Of a stretch of 64,000 nt of DNA, positions 24,397-33,719 are shown in pieces. Source of the stretch: Maribacter sp. GTDB taxonomy: Bacteria; Bacteroidota; Bacteroidia; Flavobacteriales; Flavobacteriaceae. How positions within the stretch are numbered: the first letter of the stretch is position 1; each line of letters opens with the position of its first letter. A program made the translations under genes and the position numbers. The notes beneath the pieces are model-generated. The model searched no databases and was not told where the DNA came from. It was given only the letters and a program-made list of their open reading frames with translations. Location: assembly GCA_011050675.1 (NCBI GenBank), contig DRFI01000011.1, positions 1 through 64,000 of the forward strand. The letters run 5' to 3'.

Positions 24397-27264
24397 ATGA
24401 AACTTGTTCTAACATTATTAATCTCATTACTTTTTATCAGTACTATTTTTGCCCAAAAAGAAAAAGACTCACTTTTTCATGTTTGGGATAATATAAGCAT
24501 ACAAGATTCAACACGGTTTAAAGCCATGGCCTATTTAATTAACTATCATTATTTATTTAAAAAAACAGATAGTGCACTAGTATTAGGCTATCAAATGCTA
24601 GAACTCGCTCAAAATAAAAAGAAACCTAAATACGAAGCAGAAGCCCTAACGATAATAGGTAAGGTTTATTTTGAAAAAAAAGAAAATGAGAACGCTACAA
24701 CGTATTACACAAAAGGCTTAGAAAGAGCACTTTCTATCCAAGATAGTTTTCTATATTCTGACAAACTCTTCAGATTAGGAGGATTGTATAGTGATTACAA
24801 AGACTATACTAAAGCATTTAAAACATTATTGAAATCTGAAGAGTATAGTACAAATATAGGAGATAGTCTAAATGAAGGTTGGAGTCTTGGCTATATAGGT
24901 AGCATCTTGGGTGAATTAGGAGATTTTAAAGAAGCAGAAAAATATCATTTAGAGCATTTAAAATCGAGTACAAAGTATGATATAAAACACAGTATTGCTG
25001 GTGCAAAAGGCAATTTGGGTTTTATAAATTATAAGCTTGGAGATGTTGAAAAATCTATAAAATATTATACGGAAGCTATTACTCTAGCAAAAGAAACAGG
25101 AAATCATGAATATGCTTCACTTGGTACTGCAGACCTTATTGGCATACTAATAGAGGATAAGCGCCTTATTACTGCTAAGAAACATGTAGAAGAATATGAA
25201 ACAGTAACAAGCCAATACACAACTTCTAAGTATAGTAGAAGTTTTTCTTTAAATATTAATCTATGGAAATGTCAAATAGATTATGGCTTAGGTAATTATA
25301 ATAGAGCTTTAAGAGAATGTGAAGCATGTGAGAAAATTTATGAACTAAATAATTGGGAGCTTGAATCGGATATTTTAAAAAGTCTTTATGACATCAATAA
25401 AAAATTAAATAAATATAAAATTGCACTTGCGTATTATGAAAAATATCAACTTGTAATTGATGACGAGGAAGAGAATAAATCAAGAACAGAAATTCAGAGT
25501 ATCATTTTCAACAATCAGTTAACTACAGATAGCATTGCCAAAGCACAAGAAAAAGAGCTGCTTAGTAGAACCTATGAAGAAGGTCTGAACAAAAAAAGTA
25601 AGGAACGAAATTTGTTCTTAATTCTTGGATTACTCGTATTTTTTATAAGCACAGCATATTTTATTATTTACCGAAAAATAGAAACCTCGAAGAGAAAAAG
25701 ACTTAGAGAAATCAATGCGCTAAAAAATGCTTTATTCACAAACATAACTCATGAATTTAGAACACCACTTACGGTTATTAAAGGTATGACAGATATCATT
25801 AAATCTGATTTACATAATAAAAAACCAGAAGACGTTCAGAATTCATTAGAAATGATTGAACGTAATAGTAATAACCTGTTACACTTGGTAAATGAGATGT
25901 TAGATTTATCTAAGTTAGAAAGTGGTAATATGGAATTGCAATTGATACAATCTGATGTAATTTTCTTTATAAAATATTTAGGTGAAAGTTTCAGTTCTTT
26001 TGCGATGGAAAATGATATAAAACTTACTATTTATAGTGAAATAGAGTATTTAATAATGGATTTTGACGGTAACAAACTTACCTCAATTGTATCTAACTTG
26101 CTTTCAAATGCGGTAAAATTCACAGAAGCGCAAGGTGAAATTATTGTTCATATCAATGTAATAATTCAGAAAGAACAATCCTACTTATTAATAAAAATAA
26201 AAGATAGTGGTATTGGTATTGGTAGTGAAGAACTACCAAACATATTTAATCGTTTTTATCAAACAGATGCATCAACTGTAAGAAAAAATGAAGGCACAGG
26301 CATTGGTTTAGCGCTTACAAAACAGCTTGTTGAATTAATGAATGGAACTATAGAGGTTAAAAGTAAACTTAACAAAGGAAGTGAGTTTAGCGTTAAAATT
26401 CCTATTACTAATAAAGCAAAAGCAATATCAAAAGTTCCGCAGACTTTAGATTCTACCTTTCCAATAATTAGAACTAAATCGAAACAAGTAACCAAAATTC
26501 AAGAGACAGTTGCCGAATTACCTTTAGTTCTAATAATTGAGGACAATATGGATGTGGCCCACTATTTAAAAACATGTTTAAAAGGAAAATACCAAACCTT
26601 GCATGCCAATAATGGTAACATAGGTATAGAAATGGCCTACGAAAAAATACCTGATATCATTATAAGTGATGTAATGATGCCTGGCAAGGATGGTTATGAA
26701 GTTTGTGCAACCTTGAAGACAGATGAACGTACAGATCATATTCCTATAATACTTTTAACCGCAAAGGTTACTACAGAAGATCGACTTACTGGGCTAACCC
26801 ATGGTGCCGATGCCTATTTGGGAAAGCCTTTTATAAAAGAGGAACTATTTACACGTTTGGATCAATTAATTTTGGTACGCAAAAAATTGATTGGTAAATT
26901 AGAAAAACATGGATTTGCAGCTCTAGTTAAGAATAAAATAGAAAATCCTCAAACCAAATTTTTACAACACGTAATAAAAGTCATTCATGATAATTTGGAT
27001 GATGCTGATTTTGGAACATCTCAATTAGCTAAAGAAATTCATTTAAGTGAGTCTCAAATCTACAGAAAATTAAAAGCAATTACCGATAAATCTACAGCAG
27101 TTTTTATTCGATCTATTCGACTACAAAAAGCTAAAGAATTAATTGAAACCACTAATAAAACAATCTCCGAAATTGCCTATGAGGTTGGTTTTAACGACCC
27201 TTCTTGGTTCAGTAGAGCTTTTAGAGACGAATTTGGAATTTCTCCAAGTAGTATTCATAAATAA
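24397..27264 (+). CDS. Hybrid two-component regulator: TPR sensor, kinase, receiver, AraC-type HTH
   Basis: A 955-residue one-piece signalling protein. Signal peptide (MKLVLTLLISLLFISTIFAQ), then TPR repeats in the periplasm (about 50-370), a membrane helix at about 406-426, HisKA with His452 (NITHEFRTPL), HATPase (SNLLSNAVKF, GTGIGLALTKQLVE), a receiver with Asp758 (IISDVMMPGKDG), and a C-terminal AraC-type DNA-binding domain (ETTNKTISEIAYEVGF). This is HTCS-like architecture but with TPRs in place of the usual reg_prop beta-propeller sensor. It probably senses an external signal and directly activates nearby genes; the collagen-like and kelch lipoprotein genes immediately downstream are candidates. 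Confidence 0.93.
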   Translation: MKLVLTLLISLLFISTIFAQKEKDSLFHVWDNISIQDSTRFKAMAYLINYHYLFKKTDSALVLGYQMLELAQNKKKPKYEAEALTIIGKVYFEKKENENATTYYTKGLERALSIQDSFLYSDKLFRLGGLYSDYKDYTKAFKTLLKSEEYSTNIGDSLNEGWSLGYIGSILGELGDFKEAEKYHLEHLKSSTKYDIKHSIAGAKGNLGFINYKLGDVEKSIKYYTEAITLAKETGNHEYASLGTADLIGILIEDKRLITAKKHVEEYETVTSQYTTSKYSRSFSLNINLWKCQIDYGLGNYNRALRECEACEKIYELNNWELESDILKSLYDINKKLNKYKIALAYYEKYQLVIDDEEENKSRTEIQSIIFNNQLTTDSIAKAQEKELLSRTYEEGLNKKSKERNLFLILGLLVFFISTAYFIIYRKIETSKRKRLREINALKNALFTNITHEFRTPLTVIKGMTDIIKSDLHNKKPEDVQNSLEMIERNSNNLLHLVNEMLDLSKLESGNMELQLIQSDVIFFIKYLGESFSSFAMENDIKLTIYSEIEYLIMDFDGNKLTSIVSNLLSNAVKFTEAQGEIIVHINVIIQKEQSYLLIKIKDSGIGIGSEELPNIFNRFYQTDASTVRKNEGTGIGLALTKQLVELMNGTIEVKSKLNKGSEFSVKIPITNKAKAISKVPQTLDSTFPIIRTKSKQVTKIQETVAELPLVLIIEDNMDVAHYLKTCLKGKYQTLHANNGNIGIEMAYEKIPDIIISDVMMPGKDGYEVCATLKTDERTDHIPIILLTAKVTTEDRLTGLTHGADAYLGKPFIKEELFTRLDQLILVRKKLIGKLEKHGFAALVKNKIENPQTKFLQHVIKVIHDNLDDADFGTSQLAKEIHLSESQIYRKLKAITDKSTAVFIRSIRLQKAKELIETTNKTISEIAYEVGFNDPSWFSRAFRDEFGISPSSIHK

Positions 27265-27288
27265 TTGATATTCAGTTGTTTGATATTT

Positions 27289-27320
27289 TATTATTGCATA
27301 AAATGCAATAATAGTGCTTG
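27289..27320 (+). terminator. Probable terminator after the hybrid kinase gene
   Basis: A perfect 11-bp stem (27289-27299 with 27303-27313, 3-base loop) starts 25 bases after the stop; a T-run (CTTTTTTATG) begins about ten bases further on, later than ideal, so termination strength is uncertain. Confidence 0.4.
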
Positions 27321-27425
27321 CTTTTTTATGTCAATGAACCAATAATACTACTATTTGAATTAATTGTACAAGTCCTTTTTATTAATGCACAATATCATTG
27401 TATCATAATAATTAAAACAAACATT

Positions 27426-28109
27426 ATGAAAACTACAATGAAACTTTTTACCTACGCATTAATCATTTTATCATTAACAATTACCTCTTGTGGTAAAGAC
27501 GGTGAAGATGGAGCTGTTGGTCCCGCTGGTACTCAAGGTGAAACTGGTTCAGATGGTCTCGTCGGAGTTGATGGTGCAGATGGAACTGACGGAGTTGATG
27601 GATCTGATGGAGTAGATGGTACAGATGGCGAAGATGGTAATGCAGACGTTCAAGTAATAGAATATGAATCAGAAACCATTACTACCGGTAAGGTTACTTA
27701 CCCTATGGACGGTGTATCACTAAATGAATTAAATGAGAGTTTAGTTTTAGGTTTTTATGCTGAGGTTACTCAAACACCCAATGCTGGAAATTCTTTTGTA
27801 ACCAAAAAACGCTGGGTACCTGTTCCTGGTAGAGGAACGCCTACATTATTTGAAACAAGGGTAATCATAGAGGGAAGCTCTGCTCTACTCTCTGGTGGTC
27901 CAAGTTCTGATTTTATCGTAAATCTATATGAGTTAGGTACTTTATTTGCTTATTTAGAGGAAGTGATTTTTGATGAATTCAAAATATTTGTAATTCCGGC
28001 TTCTTCTTTTTCTTCACCTTCTTCTCCTGTGAATTCTGCTAAAAACAGCAATGACTTTAGTGAAATGACATATGAAGAATTGATTACTCATTTTGATATA
28101 GAAGAATAA
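27426..28109 (+). CDS. Collagen-like repeat lipoprotein
   Basis: The start at 27426 gives a lipoprotein signal (MKTTMKLFTYALIILSLTITSC, lipidated Cys22; shown here only in outline). Directly after the cysteine comes a collagen-like stretch of about 17 Gly-X-Y triplets rich in Asp (GKDGEDGAVGPAG ... GTDGEDGN), then a beta-rich C-terminal domain of about 155 residues with no recognised family. Short collagen-like stalks after a lipobox are common on Bacteroidetes surface proteins and extend a head domain from the membrane. Downstream of the hybrid regulator and before the kelch lipoprotein. Confidence 0.85.
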   Translation: MKTTMKLFTYALIILSLTITSCGKDGEDGAVGPAGTQGETGSDGLVGVDGADGTDGVDGSDGVDGTDGEDGNADVQVIEYESETITTGKVTYPMDGVSLNELNESLVLGFYAEVTQTPNAGNSFVTKKRWVPVPGRGTPTLFETRVIIEGSSALLSGGPSSDFIVNLYELGTLFAYLEEVIFDEFKIFVIPASSFSSPSSPVNSAKNSNDFSEMTYEELITHFDIEE

Positions 28110-28238
28110 CAAGGAATTGTTAGCATAAAATACTACTCAGGGAGCGCTGTAAAATCTTTCAGGGTAGTATTATCAATCGCTAATGAAAATAATTTCCCAA
28201 ACTCTTAGCTAATTATTGTAAAATCTAAAACAAATACG

Positions 28239-29561
28239 ATGAACACAAAGAAAATGTATTTCGTGCTCTTTTCATTTATCGCATTGTCCTTTACATTCAT
28301 TAATTGTAGTAGTGATGATGATAAAGTAATCTTAGAAGAAGGCGAAACACCTAATCAACCAGATAAAACAGTCAACCAAGCACCAGAAGACTTTAGTCTG
28401 GTAGCTGTTATGGATGGTGCAACGGACGTAGATGTAAAACCTGAGTTTCTATGGAACGCTGCAATAGACCCCGATGGAGATAACATAATCTATGAACTGT
28501 ATATGGATGATATCAATACACCTATAACAAGGATTGCAAGCGATATCAACGACACTAATTTTACCTTAGAAGAAAGATTGCCTTTACAACAAGACTTGTT
28601 CTGGAAAGTGGTAGCGAATGATTCCGAAGGAAATGAGACTTCTAGTGAGACCTTCAGTTTTACGACAAGAAATCTTCAGATCTCCGAAACCCCAGTAACC
28701 GAAAATGCAACTTTCTCAGAAAGAACAGATCATACTTCAGTCGTTTTTGATAACAAAATTTGGGTCATAGGTGGGTATGATGGTTTTTCATATTTAAACG
28801 ATATCTGGCAAAGTTCTGATGGGGAAACATGGACTCAAATTACAGCAGAAGCGCCATTTCATAGAAGAAGTGGTCATACTTCTGTAGTTTTTAATAATGA
28901 AATATATGTTATCGGTGGTTTTACAGGTGTGGATTTTTTAAGAGATATATGGAAAAGTTCTGACGGGGAAACTTGGGCTAAAATTACTGGTGCTTCACCA
29001 TTCCCTCAAAATGGTCTCCACTCTGCTGTGGTTTTTAAAGATAAATTATGGGTTATTGGTAGTCTTGATGAATCTGCAAAACTATCAAATAAAATATGGC
29101 AAAGCGGTGATGGCGAAACATGGATACCAGTCGCTGTGGAAGCACCTTTCCCTGAAAGATATAATCAGTCAACTGTGGTTTTTGATGGTAAAATATGGAT
29201 TATAGGGGGAATCACATTTAATGGCTTTCAAAATGTATTGCAAGATGTGTGGCAAAGTGCTGATGGTAGTGAATGGGTAAAGGTTGCCGAGGAAACAGCC
29301 ACGGAAGGAATTGCAAATCACACTACAGTGGTATTTGACGATAAAATGTGGCTAATAGCGGGGCGTGATTCTCGTCTAAACCAAAATAATATTTATCAAA
29401 GTATTGATGGAATTACATGGAATAAAGTTATTGCAGAAACCCCTTTTAGTAAAAGAAGTGGACATACCTCTGTCGTGTTTAATGATAAAATTTGGCTTAT
29501 TGGAGGTAGAGGCGGCATATTTGGCGACTCTTATTTAAATGATGTATGGTCAATGGATTAA
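28239..29561 (+). CDS. Kelch-repeat beta-propeller lipoprotein
   Basis: A 440-residue lipoprotein (signal ending FINC, Cys23) with an acidic linker, a fibronectin-III-like domain at about residues 48-147 (EFLWNAAIDPDGDN, DLFWKVVANDSEGN) and six kelch-type repeats of about 48 residues at 155-440. Each repeat has the pattern HTSVVFDNKIWVIGG followed by a DIWQSSDGETW motif. Six repeats imply a complete six-bladed propeller that binds protein or glycan rather than catalysing a reaction. It is most likely exposed at the cell surface. Its gene follows the collagen-like lipoprotein gene and may share its regulation. Confidence 0.88.
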   Translation: MNTKKMYFVLFSFIALSFTFINCSSDDDKVILEEGETPNQPDKTVNQAPEDFSLVAVMDGATDVDVKPEFLWNAAIDPDGDNIIYELYMDDINTPITRIASDINDTNFTLEERLPLQQDLFWKVVANDSEGNETSSETFSFTTRNLQISETPVTENATFSERTDHTSVVFDNKIWVIGGYDGFSYLNDIWQSSDGETWTQITAEAPFHRRSGHTSVVFNNEIYVIGGFTGVDFLRDIWKSSDGETWAKITGASPFPQNGLHSAVVFKDKLWVIGSLDESAKLSNKIWQSGDGETWIPVAVEAPFPERYNQSTVVFDGKIWIIGGITFNGFQNVLQDVWQSADGSEWVKVAEETATEGIANHTTVVFDDKMWLIAGRDSRLNQNNIYQSIDGITWNKVIAETPFSKRSGHTSVVFNDKIWLIGGRGGIFGDSYLNDVWSMD

Positions 29562-29629
29562 TACGTATTGAAGAACACGGCACTAACTGGCAATCTATAA
29601 AATCAAGTATAATTCTTAAAACAACAATC

Positions 29630-30367
29630 ATGAAAAAAGTATTAATAGTAATTTACGGAATCTTAGCCTATATAGTTTTTCTAACCGCCTTTCTTTACGC
29701 TATCGGCTTTGTCGGGAACCTTTTCGTGCCCAAATCGATAGATTCTGGGGAAGAAATTTCTCAGATACCTGCAGTTCTCATTAATCTTGGGTTATTAAGC
29801 CTTTTTGCACTTCAACATAGTATTATGGCACGGCCTGCTTTTAAAAAATGGTTTACACAGTTTATTAATCCGGCTATTGAACGCAGTACTTATATCTTAT
29901 TGTCGAGTTTAATTCTTCTTTTTATGTATTGGAAATGGCAACCCATGACAGCCATTGTTTGGGAGACGGAAGCTACGGTATCATCTATTTTAATGGTGGT
30001 TTTCTTTTCAGGTTGGTTAATTGTTTTCCTTTCTACTTTAATGATCAGTCACTTTGAGCTGTTTGGCCTAACGCAGATTTATCAGAACTTTAAGAACCAA
30101 TCATTGACCACTCCTAAATTTCAGGTTAATTGGTTTTATAAGTTGGTAAGGCATCCCATAATGTTAGGCTTCATCATCGCCTTTTGGGCCGCACCCACCA
30201 TGACTTTTGGTCGCCTTTTGTTCGCTGTGGTAACAACAGCATATATTTTAATTGCGGTTAAATTTTTAGAAGAGAAAGATTTGAAAAAAATTATAGGTAA
30301 AGATTATGAAGCATACCAAAAGCGGGTGCCCATGATTTTTCCGTTTACTAAATTCAAAAAAGGCTAA
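29630..30367 (+). CDS. mddA: MddA-like methanethiol S-methyltransferase (NnrU/isoprenylcysteine methyltransferase superfamily)
   Basis: Start at 29630 (MKKVLIVIYGILAYIVFL) chosen because the upstream frame overlaps the kelch gene and is hydrophilic. The 245-residue product has five membrane helices and the C-terminal methyltransferase signature KLVRHPIMLGFIIAFWA with FLEEKDLKKIIGKDYEAY (about 177-225). Within this superfamily the early FALQHSIMARP motif and the spacing match MddA, which methylates methanethiol to dimethyl sulfide with SAM. Other members modify prenyl cysteine or are of unknown role, so MddA is the best guess rather than proven. Found in many aerobic marine bacteria. Confidence 0.65.
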   Translation: MKKVLIVIYGILAYIVFLTAFLYAIGFVGNLFVPKSIDSGEEISQIPAVLINLGLLSLFALQHSIMARPAFKKWFTQFINPAIERSTYILLSSLILLFMYWKWQPMTAIVWETEATVSSILMVVFFSGWLIVFLSTLMISHFELFGLTQIYQNFKNQSLTTPKFQVNWFYKLVRHPIMLGFIIAFWAAPTMTFGRLLFAVVTTAYILIAVKFLEEKDLKKIIGKDYEAYQKRVPMIFPFTKFKKG

Positions 30368-30428
30368 AAAAGTAATTGTTAAGCTCAGAAATATGAATAT
30401 TAATTTCAGTAATTCTATTTCATAAATT

Positions 30429-31046
30429 ATGTTACGAAAAGAAAAATCAGCATTTATATTTCTATTATTATGTGTTTACACATTATATGCCCAAGAGGAA
30501 AATAGAATTAGGGTTGGTTTAGAACTAGGCCCTGCGAAAGGTGCAGATATAGCTTTTTTAGCTGCGCTTGAGCCCAAATTTATTATTAACGAAAATAGTA
30601 CTGTTGGTCTTCGGTTGGGAGTAGCTTTTCTATTGGGAAGAAATATTGAAGAATCAATGAAATCTCAATACATTATAGAAGAAGGGTTTAGTTTACATGA
30701 AATCTACTCTTTGGCAGCTACTTTTGACAGGTATTTAGGCAAAGCAAATAGTAGATTTCAACCTTTTATAGGTGGCGGACTCAGTTATTATAAACTAAGT
30801 GGAATAAGTAATATTTCCACCAAGGATAACCATGATGTGAATTTAGCATCTACCACCAAAGTTAAAGGACAAATGGGTCTATTAGTGAGAGGTGGATTTG
30901 AACTCGGTAAATTTCGTCTTGGACTAGAGTATAATAGTATTCCTAAAACAAAAATACAAGTGCCTAATGGGGATATTGCAGGAAGTGTTAAAGATAGCTA
31001 TTTTGGTGTTTCCATTGGATGTATCTTTGGGGGAGGAAAGAATTAA
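30429..31046 (+). CDS. Outer-membrane beta-barrel protein
   Basis: A 205-residue protein with a signal peptide (cleaved after LYAQ) and alternating strands ending in FGVSIGCIFGGG, typical of eight-stranded outer-membrane porin-like barrels. Glycine-rich turns (RVGLELGPAKGAD, FIGGGLSYYKLSG) support this. Function unknown; probably structural in the outer membrane. Confidence 0.75.
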   Translation: MLRKEKSAFIFLLLCVYTLYAQEENRIRVGLELGPAKGADIAFLAALEPKFIINENSTVGLRLGVAFLLGRNIEESMKSQYIIEEGFSLHEIYSLAATFDRYLGKANSRFQPFIGGGLSYYKLSGISNISTKDNHDVNLASTTKVKGQMGLLVRGGFELGKFRLGLEYNSIPKTKIQVPNGDIAGSVKDSYFGVSIGCIFGGGKN

Positions 31047-31161
31047 CGTTAGAAGGAGATTACAGATATTTATAAATAAAATTAAACTCAAGTTCAAGTA
31101 TCAAGCTCAAATACATAAGCTTTGTAGTTGAAATTGATACTTGAGTTTGAACTTGTAGCAT

Positions 31162-31815
31162 ATGAGTTTCAAAAATCAAATTGAATTCCTGAAGGAACTA
31201 CAGAAGAACAATTCTAAGGAATGGATGGATGCCAATAGAAAACGGTACAAGCAAGTTCGCGATGAATATATTGGTTGGTTAAATAGTATGAATACAAGAC
31301 TTTCTGCTACTGATAACGAATATTATGATACACCTGGTAAAAAAGGAATTAACCGTATCAATAATAACCTCATGTTTCACCCCAATAAACCCGTTTACAA
31401 AGACCATTTTGGTGCTGGGTTCGATAAGAAACCAAAGACAGCAGATTTCTATTTTGAACTAGGTATAGAACGTTGCACTTTTGCAGGCGGATTATGGCGA
31501 CCAGAATCAAAAGTACTACGAAGTGTTCGCGATGCTATTGATTATGATGGTGAAAACTTAGAGAAAATCTTAAATAAAAAGTCCTTCAAAACTCGTTTTG
31601 GAGGACTTTACGAAGATGTAAAATTAACCAATGCACCGAAAGGATTTGACAAAGACCATCGATACATTGAGCTGCTTAAGAATAAAACCTTTGCCGTATT
31701 TCAAGAATTTGACACCAAAGAAACTAGCACTAGTAATTTTGACGACCAATTAATTGAGGCATACAAAGATATGCTCCCTTTCAGGCGCTATTTAAATAAG
31801 GCGATTACCGTATAG
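31162..31815 (+). CDS. DUF2461 (TIGR02453) family protein
   Basis: A 217-residue protein that opens FLKELQKNNSKEWMDANRKR, the hallmark of DUF2461, with the internal motifs INRINNNLMFHPNKPVYKDH and GIERCTFAGGLWRPE. The family is widespread and uncharacterised. Cytoplasmic. The stop is adjacent to that of the convergent M81 peptidase gene. Just upstream (31095-31143) is a 10-bp inverted repeat CAAGTATCAA with a 29-base loop, of unknown meaning. Confidence 0.9.
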   Translation: MSFKNQIEFLKELQKNNSKEWMDANRKRYKQVRDEYIGWLNSMNTRLSATDNEYYDTPGKKGINRINNNLMFHPNKPVYKDHFGAGFDKKPKTADFYFELGIERCTFAGGLWRPESKVLRSVRDAIDYDGENLEKILNKKSFKTRFGGLYEDVKLTNAPKGFDKDHRYIELLKNKTFAVFQEFDTKETSTSNFDDQLIEAYKDMLPFRRYLNKAITV

Positions 31816-33378
31816 TTATTTAGAATCAGCAGCAGGTATTAGCCTAGCTTTTAAGTTAGGTTGTGTCATAGCACTATCTATAGGAAACATAGGTCTATTG
31901 ATTCTTTTATATCCTAATCTGTTCAAGTCTTGGTCAACGCCTCCGGGAGTTAATGCCATTGTCCAATCGCCGCGCATTTCGTACAATTCTGGAACTAAAT
32001 AACCAATTTTCACAACGACAACATCAGCATTTTTAGGATCTAACCCTAAGTTGGTAAAATCACTTAAATGATGGTAGGGCTTCCGTTTTTTGGTTACGAT
32101 AACATCGATATTACCTACTTTAACGACCACTTCGACCACGGCATCTTTGTCACCTTTTTTTATGGCAGTAATAGTACCATCTAATAGTAATGGGCCGGCA
32201 AATCTATTGTCTACGGCAGCACCAGCTTCCGCTTTTATTTTTCCTCCAACACCTATTTCCATTGCTTTTTTTACAAATTCAGGACCTGGTATAGATGCAT
32301 AAATTAAAGATTTTCCTTTTGTTGATTTAAACTCAGATCTCGCCAATAGTTCTTTTAATGTCCAAGTAACATCACCGGCACCACCAGCCGTTGGGTTATC
32401 TCCCATATCACTGATCATATAAGGTTTCTTATCACTAGCTAATGCAAGTTTTAAGCTTTCTTCTAATGTAGTTGTGGGTGCAACAAATTCAAATTCATTT
32501 CTAACATCCCAAAAACTTTGGGCTAATTTTTCAGCACCTTGTTCTACTTTCTCCTTATCATCACCGGTAACCATTACTACGGCATGGTTTCTAGGTTCAT
32601 CTGCCCAGGCATAACCTATCCAAATGGCGGCATCAATAACTCCGTCTTGTTTCGTAATATCTGGTATTTTGGCATATAGACTTTTGCCTGGCTCAATACG
32701 TGTGCTTGTCTTTTCACCTGGTAATAGAATTGGAACGGGAACCCAAGCCTTATACCCCGGTTTTCCTTTACCACTTTCTAAACGGTCAATTAAGTTGGTA
32801 ACTGCTCGTTTTTTAGATTCAATAGCATCTTCATGTGGTGCCATACGGTAACAGGTAATTAAATCTGTATGCTGCGCTAATCTTTCAGAAACATTTCCAT
32901 GTAAGTCCATAGAAGTGGATATGAGAACATCATCACCTATAACAGCACGTATACGTTGTATTAAATCACCTTCTGGGTCATCTAGCCCCACAACACTCAT
33001 TGCCCCGTGAATATCAAAGAAGAGTCCGTCATAAGGCTTGTTTTCCTCTAATAGTTGCAAACTTTTGGTTACTAATGATTCGTAAGCTTCTCGAGTAACC
33101 GTTCCGCCTGGTAAAGATTTCCCTACTAACGTAGGTACCCATTCTGCTCTATTTCTATTCAAAGAATCTACCTGTAGAAACGGATATCTCGTAAAAACGG
33201 AATCACCAATTTTTGCGTGAAAAGCTTCTTCTGTAGAAAGGGCAGGTGAGAAGGTGCTACTCTCAATGCCTAAACCTGCAATTGCAATTCGTGGTAGTTT
33301 TTTTTCTTCTGCTTGGTTGTCTTTACATGAAGAGACCAATACTAAAATTAAAATAGCAAATGTGTATAAATGTTTCAA
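31816..33378 (-). CDS. M81 family metallopeptidase (MlrC-like), lipoprotein
   Basis: A 520-residue product if translation starts at TTG 33378, which gives a proper lipoprotein signal (MKHLYTFAILILVLVSSC, Cys18); the longer ATG frame from 33489 would prepend 37 unsuitable residues. The M81 domain begins RIAIAGLGIESSTFSP and contains the zinc-binding pattern FDIHGAMSV, SMDLHGNVS and YRMAPHEDA; the C-terminal MlrC domain carries GDNPTAGGAGD. MlrC of microcystin degraders cuts linearised peptide; most relatives act on unknown peptides. Location should be periplasmic or outer membrane, unusual for the family, whose characterised members are mostly intracellular. Confidence 0.87.
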   Translation of the reverse strand: MKHLYTFAILILVLVSSCKDNQAEEKKLPRIAIAGLGIESSTFSPALSTEEAFHAKIGDSVFTRYPFLQVDSLNRNRAEWVPTLVGKSLPGGTVTREAYESLVTKSLQLLEENKPYDGLFFDIHGAMSVVGLDDPEGDLIQRIRAVIGDDVLISTSMDLHGNVSERLAQHTDLITCYRMAPHEDAIESKKRAVTNLIDRLESGKGKPGYKAWVPVPILLPGEKTSTRIEPGKSLYAKIPDITKQDGVIDAAIWIGYAWADEPRNHAVVMVTGDDKEKVEQGAEKLAQSFWDVRNEFEFVAPTTTLEESLKLALASDKKPYMISDMGDNPTAGGAGDVTWTLKELLARSEFKSTKGKSLIYASIPGPEFVKKAMEIGVGGKIKAEAGAAVDNRFAGPLLLDGTITAIKKGDKDAVVEVVVKVGNIDVIVTKKRKPYHHLSDFTNLGLDPKNADVVVVKIGYLVPELYEMRGDWTMALTPGGVDQDLNRLGYKRINRPMFPIDSAMTQPNLKARLIPAADSK

Positions 33379-33719
33379 GATGGTAGGTATTAAGTTGTTT
33401 GAATGGAAAAGATAGAAAAAAAATGATACGGAAAAGTATTCTTTTTGCTGTACAACCTGTTTAGAGCGATTAATGCAAAAGTCAATCAAATTTGAGTATG
33501 CTATTTAACTATATAAGAGTTTGCTTATGTAAACTTCTTAATTATTTAAAAAGTTCTCTATACATGTATTAAATTCTTAATTATTCGGGCTCTTTTCAAT
33601 CTGAAAAAATAGTAGAAAATGTAGTAAGCTACCACCCATTTCCCGATACTTGTAAATTTGGCAAATCCTCATTATAATTTAATAATCGTTGGAGTTTACA
33701 ATCTAAAAATTCTTACGTA

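Noticed and set aside
28129..28171. 8-bp stem after the collagen-like gene as terminator
   Set aside because: Stem short, loop of 27 bases, no T run.
31095..31143. 10-bp inverted repeat as terminator or operator
   Set aside because: Loop of 29 bases, no T run, and no matching copy elsewhere in the window; only noted under the neighbouring gene.
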